IMG/VR virus record: IMGVR_UViG_3300028025_003950
Location: 1-52,197 of that record
DNA: 52,197 nucleotides
Direction: 5' to 3' (one strand)
Origin: a virus
Under the pieces are notes generated by a model. The model was not told where the DNA came from, did not search any database, and saw only the letters and a list, made by a program, of their open reading frames with translations. Of the stretch, positions 16,665-22,912 are shown piece by piece (position 1 is the first letter of the stretch; every line of letters starts with the position of its first letter). The position numbers were made by a program, and so were the translations under genes.

Positions 16665-16737
16665 TACCTCGGATGGGATTCGAACCCACGACCTTCTCCG
16701 TGAGAGGGAGATGTCCTAACCGCTAGACGACCGAGGC
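16665..16737 (-). tRNA. tRNA-Glu (CTC)
   Basis: 73 nt. Acceptor GCCTCGG/CCGAGGT, D arm CGTCTAGCGGTTAGGAC, anticodon stem TCTCC/GGAGA with loop CTCTCAC (anticodon CTC), T arm GTGGGTTCGAATCCCAT. CCA is not encoded. The upstream protein gene ends on the adjacent base. Confidence 0.88.
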
Positions 16738-16902
16738 TTAGTGTCCTGTCATCATACGCCATACATGGATGTATAGCGAGTGAGCAGCGTAGAGAGCAGA
16801 GATAGTAAAGATTGTCTGAACAACTATTTGATGAACGCTAACCTTTTTAAAACCACGCTCTTCTTTTACTTTTACCTCTGAAGGGCGGGTTTTAGTAATC
16901 AT
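16738..16902 (-). CDS. Small membrane protein beside tRNA-Glu
   Basis: 54 aa. A basic N-terminus precedes a single hydrophobic helix (HQIVVQTIFTISALYAAHSL). The start overlaps the stop of the secreted DUF4430-like gene (ATGA). The stop abuts tRNA-Glu. It could anchor or partner the secreted protein; no family is recognised. Confidence 0.6.
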   Translation of the reverse strand: MITKTRPSEVKVKEERGFKKVSVHQIVVQTIFTISALYAAHSLYIHVWRMMTGH

Positions 16903-17366
16903 GGGTAGCGGACCTTTCCATTTTCTATAAACACTAAGCCAAGTGAATCACCATTGTCGAGGTGCACTTCGTTAATGCCAGTCTGTGCCCATCCCCATTC
17001 TCCTGCAGTATTGAAAGGAATCGGGAAAGACTCATACTCTTTTACATAAACTGCCCAGTAGGCTTCTGCGGGTGGCATTTCTTCACAGCTTTCTACCGTG
17101 GCATCAGGCAATCCATTTACACGACAAACAACAGCGTTTCCGTATTTCAGGGTTCCCTCTATGTTAATTATAGCAATATCTAAAAGAGCAAGAGCATTGC
17201 CTCCATCAGAGGTAATGACGCATTTCTCGATAGGGGGGCTTGAATCAAGGGAGCCATAGTCAACATAAATGCTTACGCAATTAGTGGGATTTGCTGGAAA
17301 AGCGTAGGTAAGACCTAAAGCTAAAAAGCAAGCACAAACGATACCTATTATTGTTTTCTTAAACAT
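16899..17366 (-). CDS. Secreted DUF4430/transcobalamin-like domain protein
   Basis: 155 aa from MFKKTIIGIV; a start 39 nt upstream lies inside a terminator. A signal peptide is followed by CVSIYVDYGSLDSSPP, ALALLDIAIINIEGTL, VVCRVNGLPDATVESC, AYWAVYVKEY and GWAQTGINEVHLDNGDSLGLVF. This order resembles the DUF4430 fold, related to the C-terminal domain of transcobalamin and found near actinobacterial cobalt/B12 transport genes. It lies one gene from the cobalamin adenosyltransferase. Cobalamin binding is inference. Confidence 0.5.
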   Translation of the reverse strand: MFKKTIIGIVCACFLALGLTYAFPANPTNCVSIYVDYGSLDSSPPIEKCVITSDGGNALALLDIAIINIEGTLKYGNAVVCRVNGLPDATVESCEEMPPAEAYWAVYVKEYESFPIPFNTAGEWGWAQTGINEVHLDNGDSLGLVFIENGKVRYP

Positions 17367-17383
17367 ATTTAAAAGCCTAATGC

Positions 17384-17418
17384 AAAACGGGACAGGTTTC
17401 AACAACCTATCCCGTTTG
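17384..17418 (-). terminator. Strong hairpin terminator
   Basis: Arms AAACGGGA..AGGTT and AACCT..TCCCGTTT form a near-perfect stem with a TCAAC loop. The minus strand continues TTTTGC. It ends the M23 gene transcript before the next gene. Confidence 0.75.
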
Positions 17419-17428
17419 CTTTGTGTAA

Positions 17429-17848
17429 CTACACAGCCAATAGACCTGCTGGGTCGATTCCTCCGCCCCTAGTCCATGTTGGCTTTGCTTGACACTCTAG
17501 GTGGAGATGAGGACCAGTTACGTTTCCCTCTGCTCCTGAGTCAAGAACATGCTGTCCTTTGACTACCTTGTCACCTTTTTTAACATGAAGCTTTTGTCCA
17601 TGTGCATACATTGTGAAGAGAGTTTGCTCTCCAACTTTATGCCTGATGACTAACGAGTGCTTTCCGTAAGCACCACCCCAGATACCTGTACCAACGACAG
17701 TGCCGTCTGCACAAGCAAGGACTGGTGTTCCTTTGGGGCAAGCGAAATCCACGCCTTCGTGTCTTCCTGTTGACCACATCTTTCCTGGCTTAGCGAAGGG
17801 TGTAGTTATCTTGCCACCAGCAATTGGAAGTGCCATATGCTCACTCAC
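17429..17848 (-). CDS. M23 (LytM-type) metallopeptidase
   Basis: 139 aa, almost only the catalytic domain. Zn ligands His30 and Asp34 (HEGVD) and His116 (HLHLE, with His114), plus His83 (YAHG). These enzymes cut peptide crosslinks of peptidoglycan. There is no signal peptide, so it would act as endolysin-type or virion-borne. It is the shortest of three M23 genes here. A second ATG at codon 5 is an alternative start. Confidence 0.88.
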   Translation of the reverse strand: MSEHMALPIAGGKITTPFAKPGKMWSTGRHEGVDFACPKGTPVLACADGTVVGTGIWGGAYGKHSLVIRHKVGEQTLFTMYAHGQKLHVKKGDKVVKGQHVLDSGAEGNVTGPHLHLECQAKPTWTRGGGIDPAGLLAV

Positions 17849-17927
17849 AATTTCTGTGCTTGTCTTACTAGAGTGCTTTACTCTATATAAAGATTTTAAC
17901 CTCTGCGTTAGTGTGTGAGATTGAAAG

Positions 17928-18007
17928 TGCGGGTGGTTGGAATCGAACCAACATCCTCCCAGCCCATCCTATAAAGCTAGGTACACCTCCGAATGTGCGA
18001 CACCCGC
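17928..18007 (-). tRNA. tRNA-like gene with enlarged anticodon loop
   Basis: 80 nt. Perfect acceptor (GCGGGTG/CACCCGC), 4-bp D stem (GCAC/GTGT), 5-bp T stem (GTTGG/CCAAC) with loop TTCGATT, and 5-nt variable region AGGAT. The only good anticodon stem is CCTAG/CTGGG, leaving a 14-nt loop (CTTTATAGGATGGG) in place of 7. An alternative pairing with anticodon TAT (Ile) needs a mismatched stem and an 11-12 nt variable loop. The decoding identity is therefore unclear. Confidence 0.65.
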
Positions 18008-18011
18008 TTGG

Positions 18012-18084
18012 CTGGGATGGCAGGGCTCGAACCTGCGACCTAGGAGTTAACAGCTCCCCGCTCTGCCAGCTGAGCTACATCCCA
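18012..18084 (-). tRNA. tRNA-Asn (GTT)
   Basis: 73 nt. Acceptor TGGGATG/CATCCCA, D arm AGCTCAGCTGGCAGAGC, anticodon stem GGGAG/CTCCT with loop CTGTTAA (anticodon GTT), T arm GCAGGTTCGAGCCCTGC. It is 4 bp from the tRNA-like gene and 8 bp from nrdH. Confidence 0.9.
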
Positions 18085-18092
18085 ATGGCTAT

Positions 18093-18317
18093 TTATTTTT
18101 CTATTGCGTCAATCTCTGCAGGACGATAGCCACTCCAAATTGCATTATCAGTTACAACAATTGGAGCTGTCTTCAAACCTTGAGAAAGAAACATCTCAAG
18201 CTTGTCTGGATTTTCTGTCAAGTCAACAACACTATATTCAATCTCTCTGCGGTCTAGATGCTTCTTAGTTGCGTTGCACTGAACACAGTTTGGTGTGGTG
18301 TAAACGGTTACGCTCAT
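18093..18317 (-). CDS. nrdH: NrdH-type glutaredoxin-like protein
   Basis: 74 aa. The redox motif CVQC is at 11-14, TAPIVV (residues 50-55) holds the cis-proline, and WSGYRP (61-66) is the NrdH signature near the end. NrdH proteins take electrons from thioredoxin reductase and reduce ribonucleotide reductase. Here the partner would be the class II enzyme at 22913. The start overlaps the dCMP deaminase gene by 4 nt, so both are made together. Confidence 0.88.
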   Translation of the reverse strand: MSVTVYTTPNCVQCNATKKHLDRREIEYSVVDLTENPDKLEMFLSQGLKTAPIVVTDNAIWSGYRPAEIDAIEK

Positions 18318-18694
18318 GCGTGGACAATCCTTTCAATTCCTGCCGAGTTAATTAGTTTAGAACATCCAGGACAAGGCTTACCTGTAATGTAAATAGTAGA
18401 GCCTGATAAGTCATTCCAGCTTGCTCTTAGAAGTGCGTTTGATTCTGCATGAGTTGCCCAGCAAAGGTCGTAATTTCCTTCTGCATGTTTAGCAGTTGAG
18501 TCAAGTGCACGAGGACATTGCCCTGTTGCGCCACAAGAACGGTCATCGCCTGACGGTGTTCCGTTATATCCAGTAGAAACAATCTTGTGGTCTTTAACAA
18601 TAATTGCTCCGTGTTGTGCACGAACACAATCTCCACGAGCAGACACTGCTTTAGCGATTGCTAGGTAGTAGTCGTCCCAACTAGGTCTAAGCAC
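18314..18694 (-). CDS. dCMP deaminase (cytidine deaminase fold)
   Basis: 126 aa. Zn site: His82-Ala-Glu84 (THAESNALL) and Cys108/Cys111 (KPCPGC). A second metal set typical of dCMP deaminases is suggested by Cys54, Cys60 and His70. It converts dCMP to dUMP for dTTP synthesis. The start is GTG, overlapping the upstream TAG. Co-transcribed with nrdH, so the pair supplies deoxynucleotides. Confidence 0.88.
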   Translation of the reverse strand: MLRPSWDDYYLAIAKAVSARGDCVRAQHGAIIVKDHKIVSTGYNGTPSGDDRSCGATGQCPRALDSTAKHAEGNYDLCWATHAESNALLRASWNDLSGSTIYITGKPCPGCSKLINSAGIERIVHA

Positions 18695-18867
18695 TAGTCA
18701 GCCGTCCAGTAATCATCTTCATCACTAGCAGTTGCATACTTTTGCTTCCACTTTTCAATGTCAGATAAAAGCGCTGTGGCTTTTGCATGTACTTCCTTTA
18801 TAGCCTCTTCAGCAAGGAGAATACGAAACTCGATATTAAGAAACTCGTGGTCTAGGTCATCTGACAT
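18694..18867 (-). CDS. Small hypothetical protein, helical
   Basis: 57 aa, mostly one long amphipathic helix (NIEFRILLAEEAIKEVHAKA) and an acidic C-terminus. It overlaps both neighbours, as expected in a coupled operon. Function unknown. Confidence 0.6.
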   Translation of the reverse strand: MSDDLDHEFLNIEFRILLAEEAIKEVHAKATALLSDIEKWKQKYATASDEDDYWTAD

Positions 18868-19027
18868 CTTCGTCCTCTGTCTTTATGGTGTGTACAAGTA
18901 TCACATAATTTGTTGATTTTAAAAACAATAGCCGTGCAACAAACTTAAGAACTTTATGCTTCCACTCTGGGTAGTCATCAATAACCCCAAGAGTTATGGG
19001 GCTAGGAGGCTTTTTAGCTTTAGGCAT
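18857..19027 (-). CDS. Small hypothetical protein
   Basis: 56 aa with a basic N-terminus (MPKAKKPPSP) and a hydrophobic middle (KVLKFVARLLFLKS). It starts inside the end of the 74-aa gene and ends inside the next. Function unknown. Confidence 0.55.
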   Translation of the reverse strand: MPKAKKPPSPITLGVIDDYPEWKHKVLKFVARLLFLKSTNYVILVHTIKTEDEDVR

Positions 19028-19244
19028 TGTTCTGGGTGCGAATAAATTCGCTAAGAAGCTCTACATTGTCAAAGTCAATATCCATCTCTAGACCTTCTTC
19101 AAGAGGACGAAACTTTCCTTCTTCGCCTTCACCTTCAAGAACTTGTCCTTGACCTTTAGTTAGAGAGCCAAGCATGTCATCTGCAGAAGCCCACTTCTTT
19201 GTATCTACGTCATAGCAAAGTAGATAATAAATCTCGGTTTGCAT
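19020..19244 (-). CDS. Small acidic hypothetical protein
   Basis: 74 aa, acidic, with ADDMLGSLTKGQGQVLEGEG and a C-terminal helix. GGAGG lies just upstream, inside the end of the zinc-ribbon gene, whose stop abuts this ATG. Function unknown. Confidence 0.6.
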   Translation of the reverse strand: MQTEIYYLLCYDVDTKKWASADDMLGSLTKGQGQVLEGEGEEGKFRPLEEGLEMDIDFDNVELLSEFIRTQNNA

Positions 19245-19418
19245 CTATCCTCCTGTTTTGTAAAAGCCACGCCCCTTGAACTGCACGGGGGCTGAATAAA
19301 ATATGCGTCTTAATTCTCCACCACACTCAGGGCATTCTGTGACCTTTTGGTCTTCAGTCATGCTTCTGATTTCAGTATAGATATGCTCTTTGTCGCATTT
19401 ATACTCATATGTTGCCAT
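19245..19418 (-). CDS. FmdB-family zinc-ribbon protein
   Basis: 57 aa beginning MATYEYKCDKEH, with CPECGGELRRIF at 29-40 and FKGRGFYKTGG at the end. This is the FmdB regulatory-type zinc ribbon, using Cys8 and the CPEC pair. It was once linked to formamidase regulation; in phages its role is unknown. First of a leftward run of small genes. Confidence 0.8.
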   Translation of the reverse strand: MATYEYKCDKEHIYTEIRSMTEDQKVTECPECGGELRRIFYSAPVQFKGRGFYKTGG

Positions 19419-19432
19419 AAACCCAGTCTAAA

Positions 19433-19464
19433 GGAAAACCCCCCTGTCCGTATAGACAGAGGGG
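19433..19464 (-). terminator. Rho-independent terminator
   Basis: On the minus strand CCCCTCTGTC pairs with GACAGGGGGG around TATACG, followed by TTTTCC. It ends the M23 gene at 19478. Confidence 0.85.
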
Positions 19465-19477
19465 AATCCAACAATAA

Positions 19478-20140
19478 CTATTTTGTTTTCTTTGCCTTAG
19501 GGGCAGCTCCAAAGCCAGGAACTGGGTTTACCAATTTCTTCTTAGACCCTGGTTTCTTTTTTGCAGAAAGACCTGACACATCTAGACTTGGTGGGGCGGT
19601 GGAGACTTGGTCCTCTGGTGAAAGTTCTTTAGCAGAAGCCTTTAACTTTTCGAAAGCCATTACAGACTCAACGAAAGCAATCGGACTAACAAAACCTTTT
19701 CCGTTTAGGTCCCAACGGTGACTCTTGCCTTCGACAATTTCAAAATGCAAATGTCTTCCAGCTGAAGCTCCAGTGTTTCCCATAATTCCAAGAATTGTTC
19801 CAGCTTCAACCTTCTGACCAGTCTTAACTTTGAGTGAGCCTTCAGCCATGTGACCAGAGCGAGTGGTGTACCACTTGCCATCAATCTTGCTGCGAATGTC
19901 AACGTAGTATCCAATGCCGCCTAGAGAGCCGTCAGCGTTTTTTAACTTTGACGGACCTGCATACACCACTGTTCCATCGTGCCATGCTTCAATGTAAATT
20001 TTTGGATTAGAGCCCCATATGTCATCGCCATTATGATGCTTCTTTGTTTTTTCAATGGGATGTATCCTCCATCCGAAGGGACTTGTAATTTTCCAAGCCT
20101 TACCTTTTTTCCCGTCTATAGGGTATTGCGCTTTTGCCAT
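19478..20140 (-). CDS. M23 metallopeptidase with basic tail
   Basis: 220 aa from MAKAQYPIDGKKG, with AAAGGA upstream; earlier starts lack a ribosome site. Zn ligands His36/Asp40 (HNGDD), His97 (GHMAEG) and His130/His132 (HLHFEI). The tail after about 165 is Lys/Pro/Ala-rich and may bind cell wall or DNA. It is a paralogue of the next gene (both start MAKAQ-PIDG). Probably a wall hydrolase for lysis or entry. Confidence 0.85.
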   Translation of the reverse strand: MAKAQYPIDGKKGKAWKITSPFGWRIHPIEKTKKHHNGDDIWGSNPKIYIEAWHDGTVVYAGPSKLKNADGSLGGIGYYVDIRSKIDGKWYTTRSGHMAEGSLKVKTGQKVEAGTILGIMGNTGASAGRHLHFEIVEGKSHRWDLNGKGFVSPIAFVESVMAFEKLKASAKELSPEDQVSTAPPSLDVSGLSAKKKPGSKKKLVNPVPGFGAAPKAKKTK

Positions 20141-20220
20141 GATGTCCTTTCTAGACATAGATACTTCAATTGTAGAAAGATGGCTAAACAGAAACATTAG
20201 TGCAGATGTTCGAAGAATAG

Positions 20221-20256
20221 AAAAACTCCCGTACCTCTGCCGAAGTACAGGAGCTT
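20221..20256 (-). terminator. Rho-independent terminator
   Basis: On the minus strand CTCCTGTAC pairs with GTACGGGAG around TTCGGCAGAG, followed by TTTTTC. It separates the two M23 paralogues. Confidence 0.85.
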
Positions 20257-20279
20257 CCTATGTAAAAAGTGTTTAGAAA

Positions 20280-21002
20280 CTACTTCAGTTTTATAACCTG
20301 ACCAACGTTGATTTTGTTTGCATCTTTGATTCCGTTTAGCTTTACCAAAGCTGCAACAGTTGTTCCGTTAGCCTTAGCGATTTTTGTTAGAGTGTCGCCA
20401 GATACGACTGTGTAGGTTTTTGCTCCTGAGGTAGCTGGTTTTGCAACTACTGGTTTAGGACCGTGAACGGGTGCTGGAAGAACTGGGTCGCTCTCCTTTG
20501 CCTCCACACTTGCAGTTCCCGCTGCATTCTCCACCGCAATTACAGCATTGAAGAATGTGAACGGTTCGATGTAGCCCTTGCCTGTGTTGTTCCATTCGTG
20601 GTTCTTTCCCTCTTTCAACTCCCAGTGGAGATGCTTGCCTGTAGACATTCCAGTTGAAGCCATCTTGCCAAGAATGGTTCCTGCTTCAATCTTCTGTCCC
20701 TCTTTTACTTTTAGCCCGTCAGCCATGTGTGCGTACAAAGTTGTGTACCACTTGCCGTTAATGTTGTGGAGTAGCTTTACAAAGTTACCAAAGCCACCAC
20801 CTGCAGCAGTTGACTTTCTTGCTTCGAGTACTTTGCCATCATATGGAGCTTCAATCCAACATGGCTCCTGTCCAGACCATACGTCCGAGCCATTGTGATG
20901 CTTCTTCTCTTTTGTCACTGGGTGAATACGATTACCCATCGGGGATGTGATTTTAAAATCTTTCCCTAGTTTGCCGTCAATAGGCAGTTGTGCTTTAGCC
21001 AA
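20280..21002 (-). CDS. M23 metallopeptidase with C-terminal LysM domain
   Basis: 240 aa, TTG start with AAGGA upstream. The M23 domain spans 1-160 with His36/Asp40, His92 and His124/His126 (HLHWEL). A Pro/Ala linker follows, then a LysM domain at 196-239 (YTVVSGDTLTKIAK, LNGI, INVGQVIKL) that binds N-acetylglucosamine chains. A full modular endolysin-type protein. Paralogous to the 19478 gene; only the C-terminal module differs. Confidence 0.9.
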   Translation of the reverse strand: MAKAQLPIDGKLGKDFKITSPMGNRIHPVTKEKKHHNGSDVWSGQEPCWIEAPYDGKVLEARKSTAAGGGFGNFVKLLHNINGKWYTTLYAHMADGLKVKEGQKIEAGTILGKMASTGMSTGKHLHWELKEGKNHEWNNTGKGYIEPFTFFNAVIAVENAAGTASVEAKESDPVLPAPVHGPKPVVAKPATSGAKTYTVVSGDTLTKIAKANGTTVAALVKLNGIKDANKINVGQVIKLK

Positions 21003-21019
21003 TTTGTCATCCTTAGTTT

Positions 21020-21057
21020 TCCGTAATTATTTGGAATGTGCGTTACTACCAAATAAC
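21020..21057. repeat. Inverted repeat TTATTTGG / CCAAATAA
   Basis: Eight-bp arms around a 14-nt spacer in the gap between the M23-LysM and acetyltransferase genes. No T-run follows, so it is not a clear terminator. The arm CCAAATAA also occurs in the repeat-rich stretch at 32 kb. Confidence 0.45.
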
Positions 21058-21078
21058 GGTAACAATTAAGAAATTGGT

Positions 21079-21588
21079 CTATTCTGCTGTAAGAGTGTAC
21101 AAGCCCTGCCCTGTAGCCAAATCACTGGCGACATTTGAATCAGTAAGTGTTTTTAATTTTGTGAATTTTGCCTTCTCTGCAACCCTAATGCTAGACACAT
21201 TGTCATCGTGAATCATTGCTTCGATGGACTTAACAGCCAGCTCTTTAAATGCGTAAGTTGTTACTAAGTTGACAGCAGCAGTGGCCAATCCTCTTCCACA
21301 GAACTCTAAGCCAATCCAATAGCTAATAGAACACGACTTCGGATTATCTTTGAAACGCCAGAGAACAACTTGTCCAACTGTGACATGTTTGTATTTAATC
21401 GTAAAGAAATAGTTCTCGGGGGATTCGGTGGGGGTTTGCGTCGTTTTCCAAGGCTCTAGATGCGCCTTGTTTACTTCCATCAAATAGCTGATGTGTGCTG
21501 AATCTTGAAATGAAGTAGTAGAAACTGACACGAGGTCATCGGAAAGTTTGACGGTTTGCTTGGTCTCCCCGAAATCCTTAAACCTCAT
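21079..21588 (-). CDS. GNAT-family N-acetyltransferase
   Basis: 169 aa. SISYWIGLEFCGRGLATAAV (87-106) carries the acetyl-CoA loop (CGRGLA), followed by VKSIEAMIHDDNVSSIRVAE, as in RimJ/RimL-type enzymes. It could acetylate a protein N-terminus, an antibiotic or a sugar; the substrate is not visible. It stands alone between wall-hydrolase genes. Confidence 0.75.
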   Translation of the reverse strand: MRFKDFGETKQTVKLSDDLVSVSTTSFQDSAHISYLMEVNKAHLEPWKTTQTPTESPENYFFTIKYKHVTVGQVVLWRFKDNPKSCSISYWIGLEFCGRGLATAAVNLVTTYAFKELAVKSIEAMIHDDNVSSIRVAEKAKFTKLKTLTDSNVASDLATGQGLYTLTAE

Positions 21589-21609
21589 GTCAGCCTCTCT
21601 ACATCTAAT

Positions 21610-21801
21610 TTACTTCTTCTTTGGTGCTGCTGGTTTCTTTGCAGCTGGCTTTTTAGCTGGTGCTTTTTTCTTCGCGACTGGACGTTCACTTGGTGTGCCT
21701 TCTTGCACGATTCCGTCTTTGTCACGGTCAATAGCATTAGCTTTGTAGCCTTCAGATACTCCTAGGAAAACTCCTAGTCGCTTCAATGCGTTCTTCATCA
21801 T
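21610..21801 (-). CDS. Small basic protein with EF-hand-like loop
   Basis: 63 aa. DRDKDGIVQEGT (25-36) fits the D-x-D-x-D-G calcium-loop pattern seen in EF hands and dockerins. The tail is a Lys/Ala/Pro repeat (KKPAAKKPAAPKKK). Strong GGAGG upstream; the start overlaps the endolysin stop (ATGA). It may accompany the endolysin at the wall; function unknown. Confidence 0.6.
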   Translation of the reverse strand: MMKNALKRLGVFLGVSEGYKANAIDRDKDGIVQEGTPSERPVAKKKAPAKKPAAKKPAAPKKK

Positions 21802-22625
21802 TTACCTCCTAACTTAACAATAGCAGCCCAAGTCTTTGGACCAACAGTTCCGTTGGCTTCAAGACCGTTTGCTTTTTGAAATGCAATGACTGCCTTTTCT
21901 GTACCTGGACCAAATTCTCCATCTGCCTTAAGTTTTAATGCAGTCTGCACTCTTTTAACTTTAGGACCTTTTGCACCTTTCTTAAATGGCGTAAAGGCTG
22001 CTGGAGCTTTAGCTGCAGGTGTAGAAGTTGTTGCTTTCTTAGGAGCTGCAGCTTTTGCTGCTGGTGCATCAGATGAACCAACCTTTGAAAGTAGTGGAAG
22101 ACTTTCTTCGCCAGCATAGACTGGTCGACCCCAGCCTACGATTGCGTTCATAAGTTTTAACTTATTATCTTTAACATATGCGCGAGTCTTCTCGACACAC
22201 ATTCCACCATTGCGCTGGTCTCCCTTTGCAGTTCCTGAAGTGTTGCCTTCAATAACTTGGATGGTTCCATTACCGTTGTTCTTGATACAGATACCAACGT
22301 GTGAAATTCGGTTGACGCCATCATCTGGGAAGTCGAAATAAATCCAGTCTCCAGGAGTTGGGTCATCATTACGGGCATCTGCCCAGCGGTCGTTCTTCTT
22401 AAAGAAGTCAGCTGCTGCAACTGTTGATGCAGACTTTGGATACTTCTTTGCGTCTAGTCCTGATGTGAATGCACACCAAGAAACAAATGATTGGCACCAT
22501 GGCTGAAAATTAACGCCAGTCCACTTGCCATACTTTGTCTCGTTATCTTTCGGTCCTTCGATTGTTCCTATCTCTGCTTTGGCAACTTCGATAATTCGAG
22601 CTGCCGTACCTTTAGCTTCAGGCAC
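21798..22625 (-). CDS. CHAP endolysin with peptidoglycan-binding domain
   Basis: 275 aa. CHAP domain at 8-165: catalytic Cys44 (WCQSFVSWC), His109 (SHVGI) and an acidic/Asn residue in VIEGNTSG. An Ala/Lys linker at 185-215 leads to a PG_binding_1 domain at 217-273 (VKRVQTALKL, GEFGPGTEKAVIAFQ). It cleaves wall peptides or the amide bond. It is the best candidate for the main endolysin. A membrane microprotein gene lies 24 bp upstream. Confidence 0.9.
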   Translation of the reverse strand: MPEAKGTAARIIEVAKAEIGTIEGPKDNETKYGKWTGVNFQPWCQSFVSWCAFTSGLDAKKYPKSASTVAAADFFKKNDRWADARNDDPTPGDWIYFDFPDDGVNRISHVGICIKNNGNGTIQVIEGNTSGTAKGDQRNGGMCVEKTRAYVKDNKLKLMNAIVGWGRPVYAGEESLPLLSKVGSSDAPAAKAAAPKKATTSTPAAKAPAAFTPFKKGAKGPKVKRVQTALKLKADGEFGPGTEKAVIAFQKANGLEANGTVGPKTWAAIVKLGGK

Positions 22626-22648
22626 AGTATTACCTCTATTCGAATAGA

Positions 22649-22816
22649 TTAGTCGCTCTTGTTTGAGCGGCCCTTAGTGTATCGAAGTAGTGACCGTTTT
22701 AGCTCTAGGTTCTCTCTTCGCAGGTGCCAGTTATCTCGAATAGTCCAGAGCATTAGCCCTGTAGATGAGATAAGGGCAATAATTACTGCCAGTATGTCTG
22801 TCGTTAGTAGTGTCAT
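22649..22816 (-). CDS. Small membrane protein upstream of endolysin
   Basis: 55 aa. One N-terminal transmembrane helix (ILAVIIALISSTGLMLW) and a basic C-terminus. It is adjacent to and co-directional with the CHAP endolysin, so a holin or pinholin role is plausible but unproven. Confidence 0.6.
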   Translation of the reverse strand: MTLLTTDILAVIIALISSTGLMLWTIRDNWHLRRENLELKRSLLRYTKGRSNKSD

Positions 22817-22835
22817 TGTAGGAGCGTACCAAAAG

Positions 22836-22866
22836 AAAAACCCCCCTGTAAAGGGGGGCTTTTCCG
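22836..22866 (-). terminator. Rho-independent terminator
   Basis: CCCCCC/GGGGGG stem with flanking A and T runs on both strands. Read leftward it ends the nrdJ transcript. Confidence 0.85.
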
Positions 22867-22912
22867 TCGTCTGTCCCCACTGGTGGAGTGGGGGGCGAAC
22901 TCTTAAATATTA

